Position numbers and translations under genes: made by a program | Source of the DNA: Rotaria sp. Silwood1 | Lineage: Eukaryota > Rotifera > Eurotatoria > Philodinida > Philodinidae | Assembly: GCA_905250075.1 (NCBI GenBank) | Contig: CAJNOP010000003.1 | Location: forward strand, 5,162,177 to 5,226,176 | Direction of reading: 5' to 3' | DNA length: 64,000 nucleotides | Shown: positions 22,698-33,989 of the stretch, one piece after another | How the letters are laid out: the number at the start of each line of letters is the position of its first letter | Position numbering within the stretch: the stretch's first letter is position 1 | Notes under the pieces: model-generated | Told to the model about the DNA's origin: nothing | Seen by the model: only the letters and a program-made list of their open reading frames with translations | Databases searched by the model: none

Positions 22698-25406
22698 ATA
22701 ATGAATGAAATTTTTTTATAATTCTCTTATTGAAAAGCATAGATGATGATGATTAATTTTCTAATAAAACTATTGAAAGAACAAGATCATTTTTTCTAAA
22801 ACCATAATTTTCGACATAACATAATAAAAAGAAACGTATTGTTCAAGCTATAGATTAAGGATACATTCGAATTTATTTCATGCTGAAATATTAATCAACG
22901 ACTGAATGTAATCAATTAAAGAAGCAAAAAAAGTGTAAAAGTGTAGCGTAAACAGTTTTGATGACATTAAGGATACTCTCTCTCTTTTTTCTATTTCTAA
23001 TTATTGAAGACGCAACTACTAATCAAATTGTAAACTTTTACTACAAATAGAGCACCAAAAATAAGGAAATACGTATTCGCGGAAAAAGTCTCAAGTGTGT
23101 TTTTGCCGCTTTTTGTAAAAAGTTTGACTTTCATACAGCCAAATCCTGGTACAATACGACCGCCATCAGACTATAACTGATTGGATTGAACATTCGTTTT
23201 AAGATATCTAAGACTATACTTTATGAGAAGAATCTTCAAGTATAACTCGCCAATCAACATTGGCTATTGTAGTTTTATTAAATATTTGGTCGCTGGCAAA
23301 GTATTACTGAAAAATCAAAGTACGGAATTTCAACCTGAAAATTTGCTCAATGGTACGTTTCATGGGTTTCAGAATGCATTGAATATTTCAGCCTAAAGGG
23401 ATACGTTCTTCTTGAGATATTGAATATCTAAAACCAGTCACATGTCCTAAAAAAAGTAAAGAAGACCTAGTATTTTCAAGACTCGATATCTCAAGGGCAA
23501 TGTATCGTTTGTGAACTGAAATTTTCTGGTTTGATTGTGTCACAAATACTTTGCCAGAGATAAAAAATTTCATAGAATTGTAATAACTTCGGAAGGAAAG
23601 TAAATTAGCACAAACTCTTACAGGTTTCTACTAATCTTGTAGGAGCCTACTTATTGAAAAAATACCGAGTCGATAGGCGAGTCACACTTGGGAACGCTTC
23701 CTTATCAGAGTTAATTATGGACTTTTTCAAAAATCTCATTTTCTTTTTTTTTTATGAGAGAAATACGTAAAAGTTCGGCGCGAAAATCAAGGTCTTGACT
23801 TCCAGGATGTTTTATACCTTAGTAGGAAAGTCAAAAATTAAAGGGACTGACTTTATCTGTGGAGAATACTTTCAAGTATCCGTAGTAAAAATTTTATCTT
23901 GATTGGTTGTAATGTCTTTGAGAATCAGAAACAGTCAAAAAACAACAGAGTGAGGCATCTCTTATATGATCACTCTAGCTGTTATTAGAAGCATTATGTC
24001 AAAATTGTGATGTGCATGTCGTAACTGGTTTTTTTCTCAATATGTTTTATGTGCTTCAAATAACAAAGATTACAAAATTAGATAGAAAATAGCGCCAAGA
24101 TCTGTAAACCCCTCGTCGCAATTAAAACCCCATGGGGTTTTTAAAATGTCAAAGTATTCAAAATTTGCAGAGGAGTTCTATTATGAGGAAAGTATTGATA
24201 CGACTTCTACAAAATTTACTAAAAACGATAGTACATTTCAATCTTCATGCCTAATCTCGATTTATATGCAACGAATTTCTTTCGTTTTTTATTCTATACG
24301 CGATCACCGAAGAATAATGAAAATGAAAAGATGCAGATTAAGAAATATTTACTGTATTTCAAAAAAGAAGTGACTGTAAAAATACATTCTTGTCACTGCA
24401 TGATATTCATTACGACTGATTTGTTTGCGATTGTAAAAATACATAGTAACACATTTCTACTTGCAATTATTTATTGTTTGTATCCAAATAAGAGATTAAT
24501 AAAGCGTTGTACTATACATGTGAAAGTTTATTTGAAAAAAAAACATCAGCTCAATGCGTACTCTAATTTTCATGTTTCAACTATATCAAGATATTACAAA
24601 AAACATGAATTTATTAATCTGTGCTAATGTTCAAATATCTATCTGTAGACAAAGTGGCGAGTACAGAGTATATAGTGATCATGATCTCCGACTTCGACGA
24701 AAAATGAAAATAATTTCTAGAGATTATTCTTAATCATAAGTGTTCGATGTATAGAGAAACATTTCTTGTATATGTAGGTAGTGCCTTGTCAATATTAATT
24801 TGACAGTAATTGTGAAGCTTTACTAGAAAAGTTGACATTACCTGGCCATAATAGTAGCTCTAGGACTTCTAATTTGGAGGGGAGTCTTCTGCTTCTGGCA
24901 GTAGTTTAGTTTCAATTATTTTAGAATGATATTTTTATCTGAAACTGTTTTATAACTCTAGTTTGTAAATTTTTTTTAATCATTAGTAAAATTCAGTTGA
25001 TTCTTCTCAGCTACCATGCCTCTTGTTCAATAAGACTTTGCAAAGAATTTTTTCGAGTGTTTAATAAACTTATTCACTCTGTGAATTTATACTTCAAAAC
25101 ATACGAAAATTTCAAACCATTAGGTCCAGATAATCTTCAAAAGTGAACAGCAAGCATGAACTTATAATAAAAAATACAAAGAAAAGAAAAACATTTTTTT
25201 CTGGATGTACATCAATTATACATTAGGAAATACGATTCACCGTTATGACAAACAAAATAGTTTATCTAAATAATACAGGAATATACTGAATAATCATAAT
25301 TTGTTCTTTCTAATTAATGAAATTTTTCTTGATCATTATTAACAACAACAATGACAGCACTTTTTCAACATGTATTTATAACAAATTATTTGTTTGTTTG
25401 GTTTCT
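22698..25406. other. Gene-poor interval
   Basis: 2.7 kb between the DHRS12 stop and the KCTD stop (tail-to-tail genes). Open frames at 24146-24627 lack motifs and similarity to families I know. One foldback repeat is annotated separately at 23285-23565. Otherwise AT-rich non-coding sequence. Confidence 0.45.
23285..23565. repeat. Short inverted repeat
   Basis: CGCTGGCAAAGTATT near 23291 pairs with AATACTTTGCCAGAGA near 23546, with imperfect pairing continuing inwards for about 45 bp on each side, giving a hairpin of about 280 bp. No coding content and no clear target-site duplication. Confidence 0.5.
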
Positions 25407-26669
25407 TTATATTGATGATAAATGATTTGATTTTGATCTTGAGAAAATATATTCACTATATTGTGTCATTGTATCCATATTTGTTCCACATGTTGATGCA
25501 ACAATAATAAATTGTGAATCAAATAATCGTTGAAAAATTTCTAATTGTGTTAAATTAATAAAAGCATTTAAAGTAAAACGTATAAATTGATTTCTTTCAA
25601 CATGTGCATGTATTGGTGTTGTTTGCTGTTGTTGCTGTTGTTCTTGAATCTCGGAAAATAAATCATGTATAAGTGTTATATTACCACTTATTAATACACG
25701 ATCTTGACTTATATTTAATAATAAAACATCATGATTATTTAATGATAATTGTTGTTGTTGTTGTTTTGTATTTTTTGATAGTTTATTTTGATTCAAGCGT
25801 TCTTCAATAGCATTTATTAATGGTGTTAATTCAAAATATCGAGCTTCTTCAAGTAAAGCTGATAATTCAGGAAAATTATCTGGTAATGTTAAACTACCAT
25901 AACGCATATAATTTAATATATAACGAAAAAGTTTTCCATCACGATCAATAAAATAATGTTGTTTAAGAGTATCTAGTACAATCGGTATTGTACCATTGAA
26001 TAATTTTGATAAACGACTATCAGGATAACGTGTTAAGGTTTCTAATGATGATGTAAATATTGTACCACCAACATCAATATGAACAGGAGCTGTAAAACGT
26101 GATGGGTTAGCTGGACGTGGTATACCTAATGGAGATGATGAAACTTGTGGTCGAATAATTGTATTATCGGAATTGCCATCAAGAAATCTATTTCGAAAAT
26201 AAAAAGAAAATGTTTTTTTTTAAACTTTTCTTGTAGAAAAATAAGAAGAAAGAAGAAAACACAAAAATATTCTTTCTAGGTATAGATAAAAAAATATTTT
26301 AATTTACCTTGGTTTTGTTTGTATGTTTGATGGAATATCATTAGTTCCACCATTGGATAATAATTTTTGATTACTGATTTTTGGACTATTTGTTTTTAAA
26401 TGGGATTCATTTTGTTTTTGACGTTGTTCATCATTATTTCCATTGATACACTTCGATTGTATATTATCTAAATGTTGATGTTTTTTTGTTGCCATTTGTC
26501 GTTTATTTAATATAATTGTATCGGTATCATGAGAATGATGTTCAATAAAACGACGTTTATTATTTTGATTAAAATCATTTTCTATTGGCTCACGTTTAGG
26601 AATAACCATTGATGATGAAACTTTTGGACTTACTGATGATGAATGTCTTTCTGTCATATCACTATTCAT
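25407..26669 (-). CDS. KCTD15: KCTD1/KCTD15-like BTB protein
   Basis: BTB/POZ protein; in vertebrates KCTD1 and KCTD15 repress AP-2 transcription factors. Two exons (26669-26308 and 26187-25407) join in frame to 380 aa. The N-terminal 120 residues are low-complexity and polar and include KREPIE. The T1-type BTB domain spans roughly residues 140-240 (APVHIDVGGTIFTSSLETLT, RYPDSRLSKLFNGT, QHYFIDRDGKLFRYILNYMR, PDNFPELSALLEEARYFEL). The C-terminal domain specific to KCTD1/15 follows (FTLNAFINLTQLEIFQRLF, then STCGTNMDTMTQYSEYIF). Two polyQ tracts, coded mainly by CAA/CAG, interrupt the linker between the domains. KCTD1 and KCTD15 cannot be told apart here; this may be their single invertebrate ancestor. 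Confidence 0.9.
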
Positions 26670-27724
26670 TGTTATTGGTTTTTTTTGTTTCTTTTCTAAA
26701 TTGTTTGCATTAAATTAAAAACAATAATCATATATGCTATCTTGTAATTGAGAAGACAGTCAGCTAACGATGACAAGGAAGAACGAATTTCTCATTTTTT
26801 TTCTGACATATATACACATACGTACACACACACATACACGGTGTCGCCGGAGGCTATTCGTTAGAATGAAGAGGGAGAAAGAAGAGGGCAAGCGAGCAGC
26901 CGAAAGCAGAGTAAGAAAATGAGTGAGAATCGACACGATGTATGTATATGGTAACGGCTTTTTACAGAACATTGCTTATGGCAATTCGCTTGCCATGTTG
27001 CTGCAGATTAGTTTTCTCACGATTAGACACCGAGAGAAAGGAAGAAGCCCTGGCGGCAATAGAATATGTCTCTTTCGTTCGCTTTTGTTGCCTTGGAGCT
27101 TCAATCTGTCCTTTTTGCCTCGGACTATCTTCTCGTTTTCTTTCTCTTCTTTCTTTTACACGTTCAGAACGAGATGGTCAGAAGTAAGCAAAAGCAAAAT
27201 AAAACTTGTGTATGTTATGTGTGTATGGCTTATTTGCCTATGGCAAAGCACAATCATCTTTCTCTCTCTCTCTCTTCTCCTTCTATTTCTCTTCTTCACT
27301 CTTATTGCTTCTTCGACTACTGCTTCAAGCCTTAAGGGTTTTGTCGATCCTATGTGCTTGTCGTTACCATCACTGAAGCCTCTAAGGCATGTTGGTCTAA
27401 TTGATGTGTGCGTGTATAAGCAATGCAGATGCGAAAAAAGAGAGAGTTGAAAGGGAATGACAATGAGAACACGACTTTAAGCAATCTTCGTGTATATTGT
27501 GAATAGTTCGTTGTCTCTCTCTCTTCTACTTTTATTTATCTTCAGATTGTTATTCTGCTTTAACAGCAATGTAATAAAGTTAAAATATATTAAGTTTAAC
27601 TATGTTCACTGTCTGTTTTGTTTTTCATTCTTGAATAATACATATATATATTATCTATGTATATATATAAATATATAAATGAAACAATAAATAGTATTCA
27701 AAAAACAAAATAAATAAAAAAGTA
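26670..27724. other. Compositionally odd block upstream of KCTD gene
   Basis: About 26760-27480 is visibly richer in G and C than its surroundings, with purine/pyrimidine-skewed tracts, (CA)n near 26825, (CT)n near 27262 and several CGs. It has overlapping frames in more than one phase and no family motif, so I do not call a protein. Its position directly upstream of the KCTD start makes a promoter/5' UTR the simplest reading. Confidence 0.4.
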
Positions 27725-30395
27725 TTAAACAAGTTTATAATATAAAAACGAAGCATTTTTAAGTACATGTAGACATTGTTCAGAATTTATTTGAATATCA
27801 TTATTTGAATCGTTAATCATTTGTGAGATTTCATCAATAACAATTGATTGTTCATGATCACATTCATCGTCTATATAAGCCCAACCATCTGCTGTTCGTA
27901 TGTAAGCACATTGATTATTTGAACATAATATAGCCAATAATAAATAATCGTTATTATATAAACGAATAGTACGTGATGGAAATATTATTTCGACACGATT
28001 GAATAATTTAATAAGTTCAATACAAACATCATTGGGTGGTTCATTAGGTGTAGAAGGTTCATATCCAGTAATTTGTTCATCGATTAAACTTTGTACATTA
28101 CATTGATCATAAACTATGTTTAAGCATAATTGATTAGAAATGGGAATTTGATTTTCTAATAAAGTTTTTACACGATTAAGTGACCAATTATCAAGGAAAT
28201 ATTCTTGACCAAATGAAGGTAAACTTTCTGTGCATGATAATTGATCGTTATCACTTGCTATTTGAATTAAAGGGCAAGTATTCTTGTTTTGATCGTCATT
28301 ATTCGTATTCTCATTGCGATCTAAAGTTGATTCACCAATTTGCGATTCTTCAGGTTTATCATAGAATGTTGATCTATAATTTTCTGGACGATATATGCGT
28401 GATGGTGTTGGATCTGATTCCAATGATGATGTTTGATTGAATGTATCTTTGTCGTCAGTTGTGGATGAAGTCCTTTGAATTCTTCGTTGTTCTCGTTCGA
28501 ATGTTAATCGACTTAGAACACCACGTGATGGTGATATCACATGATTACTATCTAACGGAGGTTCAATTTGAGAAATAGTTGGTGAAGAAAATGATCGAAT
28601 TGGTTGTTGAGCTATGGATACATTTACTGGAGATGCTGGCACGGATTGTCTATAAAAAGTAAATTTTAAGAAATCATAGAGAAAATCTTTTGGACAATTT
28701 ATATTATCCGTAAAATTGCCAAAGAACTAATTTTTAACGAATGACTTATGTCACAATGTACGGATAGTATCTATGTTCGAGATTCAATCTTAAAAGTTCA
28801 GTTTAAATTATAATAGACACATAATAGTACGCAATGATTGATTTGTTTGCGAAAAAACATTTAACATCAACTATTATCTGGTAGAATAATTCAAAAGAAA
28901 TCGAATTTATTTGAATGGATGCGTCTACGACAATTAGTCGCAATGTAGAGTTGATTACAATGCTGAAAAATATAATTGGCAAAAGAAATTTCTTAGCATG
29001 ATGGAGAGCTAATTTGGAGAAGGTCCAGAAAACAACAAACATTGTATTCAAAGACAAGAAACATTAGATATAAATATAAATACGTATGTTTAATGAACTC
29101 TTTTAACTCAATATGAAGTCTTATACGAGAGACAGTAGTGGTTATTTTGAAAATTCCCTGTGATCCTATACTTTTGTTTCTTATTCGAGAGCTTCTGTCT
29201 ACTACAGTTTTGATGAATTCAGTATGTGAATGCCAAAATTCAATAATTGTTTATCAACGAGATCATCAAACAGCCGATTTCAAGGGTAAATCTTTATTTT
29301 TCACATACTACCCTCGTCTTAGTATGGGGCTGTATATGATTGAATCACATGTCGACAATTTGAGGTTTCAGGAAAGTGAAATAGGAATCACGCTTCTGTC
29401 AAACATGCAACCTATTCTATATTGTGACTAATTGTTGCTTTCTCAAACAGATAGAGAAATGTAAGGGATGCATTGGACCAACTAAAGATTTTTAAATATG
29501 AGTTATCGATAAACCAATGTAACTTCTTTATGAGAAAGATTACACTGATTCTTTATCATATTACTAAAATAATTCCTAATTCTTTGAATTTGTTTCGTAA
29601 AACTTCATATTATCTCTTATTTGATATATTGTCTCATACTTATTTGATTTCCCTAATTGAGAAAAATAATTAATTATTTCAATACAATACTAAACAGGTA
29701 GTCTACTGTTTATCAAAAAAAGTGTTGGAAATACGCCTTGAAAATACTTTAATTACACGATTCAAGCTATCTTTTTTTTTTAATTCTTTGATATGAATTT
29801 GACATTGTTGAACTTTTGTAGAAGACAATAATAAATTTTACATAATATTAAGAAACAAAACAAAAAAAAAAAACTATACGAATTGACTGTAATCAAACGT
29901 TAATTTCCTATTATAATCGCAGCTAGAATGAAATCATTCAAGAAAATTTCATCTATTCATATTATTCAATTAAATATTTACTCTGTTTCATGGAATTCAT
30001 CATCGGAAGTAGTGAGTTTGCTAATCTCGATCTTCTTTTGAATAATCTTGTACGAATCAGTAAAGTTCGTTTCTAAGATATAATAACCTTGTCCATTTGG
30101 ACAATTAAAGTAACGCTTATTATCAAATGGACAAGTACCATCAGTATAGCCTTTAACATAAAAAAAGACTTAATGAAGAAGATGAAAAACATTTTTTTCT
30201 TACCAGGTAATATCGAATCAATCAATTGCAAACCGATTATCGATATTTCTTCGATAAAACCAAGCCAACGAACACTATTTGAGACGAATAATAAGGATTA
30301 TTGGTCTTTCTTTTTTTTTATTATTTTGTTATAGATACTTACATAGCACGTTGTCCTGAATTCTGAACAATGTCACCAATAGTTAGACTATTCAT
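27725..30395 (-). CDS. CYLD-like gene A: CAP-Gly + degenerate USP C-terminal half
   Basis: Four exons join in frame: 30395-30343, 30274-30204, 30150-29982, 28649-27725 (405 aa). Residues 1-95 form a CAP-Gly domain like the third of CYLD (LTIGDIVQNSGQRAIVRWLG, GLQLIDSILPGYTDGT, NKRYFNCPNGQGYYI). A polar linker follows, then a segment resembling the second half of the CYLD USP domain (IIFPSRTIRL, YLLLAILCSNNQCAYIR, DGWAYIDDE, ending in a short YYKLV). The catalytic cysteine box is absent. The histidine position falls in NNQCAYI, so His appears lost. The third intron is about 1.3 kb. Probably a non-catalytic ubiquitin- or microtubule-related scaffold; that role is inferred from domain content only. 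Confidence 0.75.
28650..29981. other. Long intron of CYLD-like gene A
   Basis: Intron between the CAP-Gly part and the USP-like part; donor A/GTAAAT at 29981 and acceptor TATAG at 28650 keep phase. Open frames inside (28803-29057, 29138-29431) show no CYLD or other domain motif. Additional coding exons cannot be ruled out. Confidence 0.4.
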
Positions 30396-30550
30396 TGATC
30401 TCCAAAAAAATGAAATAAATTCTTTTTCTGAATTATTATTTTCTTATAGACTTTATTATAAGAAAAACGCACAAAATAAATTTATATCACTTGTATGTCA
30501 AAGAAATGCCATAGTAGAAAATTAGAAAAAACAAAACAAAAAATAAAAAT

Positions 30551-31229
30551 TCATTTTTCTTCTTGTCTATAAATATATTTAACTGCATTATGAAAAATTA
30601 ATGAAATAAGAAAATGTGCAGATTCTATTAAACGTATTTGTTCATTTACTGATCTTGATTCAATTATATTATTCAAATTATCATTTAAATCACTACTAAA
30701 TTGTTCACATGTATAACCATCTTGATAATAATACCACTTATCTGTTTCTAAATTTTTTACAAAAATAACACAATGTTGATTTAATTCACATATAATAGCT
30801 TCAAGTTGATAGCGTGGTGAACGAGGAAGAATAGCATGAATATTAAGTACTCCTGATGGAATTACATATGAATTAGGATCATTACAAATTTTTGATATTA
30901 TTATTGGTAAAATAACGGGTGCTGGTCGTCGTAAATGAATTGTATCTAAATCGTGATGATCATCAATTATTTTTTGAATAGTTAATGATCCAACTGGAGC
31001 ATATAATTCTAAGGCATCAAAATATTCTCCTGTATCAAAGCAAATTGCATGTCTATACGTTCGTACATCTAAATAATCTCGACAGCGAGTTTCCATATAA
31101 CCAGCTTTAGCTTCATTAATAATATATTTAAGAAAATCATCTTTATCATCGTACGAGTTAGAATCTAAACGAAAATATCATAACAAAAAAACCTTTAAGC
31201 AAAAAAATATATTACATACGAGTTGCCAT
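30551..31229 (-). CDS. CYLD-like gene B: stand-alone USP C-terminal half
   Basis: A 10 nt first exon (31229-31220, ATG GCA ACT C) and a second exon 31164-30551 join in frame to 207 aa. It aligns collinearly with the human CYLD USP domain from its EEFL segment onward: DDFLKYII, then VGSLTIQKIIDDHHDLDTIH, APVILPIIIS, LEAIICELNQHCVIFVK and KWYYYQDG. The H of QHCVIFVK sits exactly at the CYLD catalytic histidine (SHYVAFVK), but the half carrying the cysteine box is absent, so it cannot be a self-sufficient protease. It lies 156 bp upstream of gene A and on the same strand. The tiny first exon makes the start less certain than the body. Confidence 0.7.
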
Positions 31230-31613
31230 AAATTATTTATGATGACAGTGTAATTAGGAATGTTCGAATGAGGAATTCAATGACTTCTCAAATTATTTCT
31301 TATCTTAAAAAGAAAAAGAAAAATAATTGAGTTTAAAATAAAATTTTTTTTTGCTTTAATAAATGAAGACACAGTATTATAATAAGTAGAAAATATATAA
31401 TTCGTACATCATACAAAATAAAATAAAAAAATAGTTAAAGATCTTTTACATTCATTCTAAAAATCACATAATCAGTGAACTCAAATGGTCAATTCAATTA
31501 ATAAAATTATACAATCAAAAAAAAATTGAATTTGTTAATTCAATAAAAATCACAATACAAAACAAAAAACAAACATTTTTTGATCACATTCGTTGAGTAT
31601 AGCCAAAAGTTTA

Positions 31614-33711
31614 CTAATTTTCATCATTGATTTTCTGTACAACATATATATAAGTAATAGGATGATAGCATAAAGCAGATAATGGACGATCTAATTCAGA
31701 TGGATGAATAAACTTTCTATGATTATTTTGTTTCAACAATGATTCAAGTTGAAGTTGTTCTTCATTCGATAATATATTTGAAAATGATTGTGATGGATTT
31801 ATCAGATCATTATTTAGAATATACCAATGATTTGTTGGAGAATGTTTATAAAACATTAATTTATTCTTCATCTTATCTGACTCACATATAATAGCAATTA
31901 ATTTTGCTTGAGATAATTGTTTATTTCGATCAAAAAAATTTCCAAATGAAATAATTGAATTAGGTAAAAATAAACTTTTATTATTGCCTTCTGTTCGAAT
32001 AAGTAAACATTCAGGCTGATTAAGAAGAGGTAGTTTACTGTTTATAAAACAATTTTGATCGATTGCCATTTGTACAGTTAAATAGTCTGATATATCTGAA
32101 CTTAATGTTAAAAATGTTTCTTTACGATTATCACTGAATATTAACCATTTTTTTCGAAACCATATTGTATCAATTTCAGTATAAACACTTGATAGAAATG
32201 GAGTGAAAAGACGTTTTATTGGAAATTGAGAATTTCCATTTGATGTTGATGCATAACGAGAATATGTCATTGTTTTCGCAATATTTGATGGATAATTAGA
32301 CGAGCAGACATTATTTCTTTGAATTGGTAAACTTGAATTATGATTTGTATTTACTAGTAGAATAAAATAAAAATAATTGTTAGTTTTTAATAATCAAGAT
32401 ATAGTTATGTCAAAAGATATCTTGTATACTTCAGTGCACAGTGGACAATAACCTATTGACATTTGGTGAAAAAATCAAAGTGATATTTTTTCCGGTGTGA
32501 ATAATGTCCTATATATGTCGGCTAATGAACAAGTTTTTGATTTAAAACAAAGAATTCTGGTACTTTAGAAGTGTAAGAAAATTGTAGGCCTAAAAAAAAT
32601 GGTTAAGTTTTTTTTTTGAAAAAAACTAGAAAGACCTATGAAAGAAATCGTAGAGCTCTTGCTCTATCGTTCTATATGAAAAATTTTTTTTCTAACAGTT
32701 TTTATGTTGGAAAAGTATACATGCTTTCTCAGCTAAGAGTTTTCTAACATGTCGTGTTCAGCGTAGTCAGTGCGTACATCTTAATACAGTTTCAAACTCG
32801 ACGAAACTTCCATAGAATGTTTTACGATGCCTAACAGGACTACTAAGTTAGCACAAAGATACACAAAAACTTTTGAACTGAGATACAGGTTTTCTTTTAA
32901 TCTTTGAGAGAAAAATAAGAGTATACTTGAAATTAACAAAGAAAATTCATTTTACATAAAAAAAACCTCCTTTTTCGAAATGTCACTTTTTCTCCATCAA
33001 TCATTCTACTGAACACGAAAAATCAATATTTCTACGAAACAAATATGTTTTTGACACCAAAAAGTCATGCCTACGTCCTCGATAGAAATTGATCATTGTG
33101 TTATGGTCAATACCATGACATGGCAGTTAGATTCACAACGAGTATACAGACAATCATCGATAAAGAATGGAGAAAGTTAATTCTTGTGTAATGATGAAAA
33201 GTTTATTAGACTGCTTACATCTTAAAAAATTTGGAGATTTTTTTTGTTTTCACTGAAGGATTATTTAGTTTATCGAAACTATTTATCATATTTTAGAGGA
33301 TTCGAATAATAAGAGCACTAGATATTTTTCTCCTAACTTTTGCGATAAATTCAAACGCATTATAATCAATTGTTATATATGATAAATAAAAAGTAACTAA
33401 TTATAAAATAGTAAGAAAGGTTAGATATATTCGGAAATCACTACGAGTTTTATGAAAAAAAAATGTGTTAAACGTTTTAGAATTAACCATTTCTCTTTTG
33501 TATATGCTGCAATTATTATTCGAGATGGTCATGAATTTTTATCTTTGTAATTCTTTTTCAATGCATAAGTCAAAATGATACCTGAAGAATTATTTGTTGA
33601 TATATTATTAGTATTATTATATTCTTGTTCATATTGTTCAAATCCAATATAGGATTGTGCTAGTTGATCATATACATGTTGAAGTCCAATATCAGCTGGT
33701 CCTAAAGCCAT
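31614..33711 (-). CDS. CYLD-like gene C: USP C-terminal half with novel N-terminus
   Basis: Two exons (33711-33582 and 32353-31614) join in frame to 289 aa across a 1.2 kb intron. The N-terminal 100 residues are unrecognised (MALGPADIGLQHVYDQLAQS, then Asn/Ser-rich). The rest aligns with CYLD: FINSKLPLLNQPECLLIRTE matches CYLD [20 protein letters not shown] nearly position by position, then AKLIAIICESD, NHWYILNND and a USP-like ending ALCYHPITYIYVV. The cysteine box is absent and the His segment is replaced (CESDKMKNKLMFYK), so it should be inactive. It is the most upstream of three same-strand paralogues. Confidence 0.7.
32625..33120 (+). repeat. Dispersed repeat B, copy 1 (in intron of CYLD-like gene C)
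   Basis: About 490 bp that matches 42855-43400 in the same orientation, about 65% by eye. Ordered anchors are TTGCTCTATC, GAAAAATTTT, TTAGCACAA, GATACAGRTTTTC, GAGAAAAATAA, AATATTTCTAYGAAA and CATAGAAACC-like ends. Neither copy has coding potential. Confidence 0.6.
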
Positions 33712-33989
33712 TATGATTTTTCAATCTGAAGACAACAAACAAAAAAATTATTATTGTTCTATTTTTTGTTTCGACAAACATCGCGACCTTCGTCTGAGAA
33801 GATAAGAAAAATAAATAGGAACATCAAAATTGCAAGAGGAAACTAAATAAAAATATCAATGACAACAATTATGTTACAGACAAAAACAAACAAATAAAAA
33901 TAATATATATTATTGAGACAATATTAATAAGAGACATTGTGACAACGATCAAAAAATTCAATATTTTCTGTTTTCATTTCATTTCTTTT

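Noticed and set aside
24146-24627. Two overlapping plus-strand frames of 75 and 126 codons
   Set aside because: No motif, no splice-linked neighbours, and overlap in different phases; consistent with chance in AT-rich sequence.
26923-27450. 175-codon plus-strand frame
   Set aside because: Overlapping frames are open in other phases in the same GC-raised block, residue content follows C/T tracts, and there is no domain or splice context.
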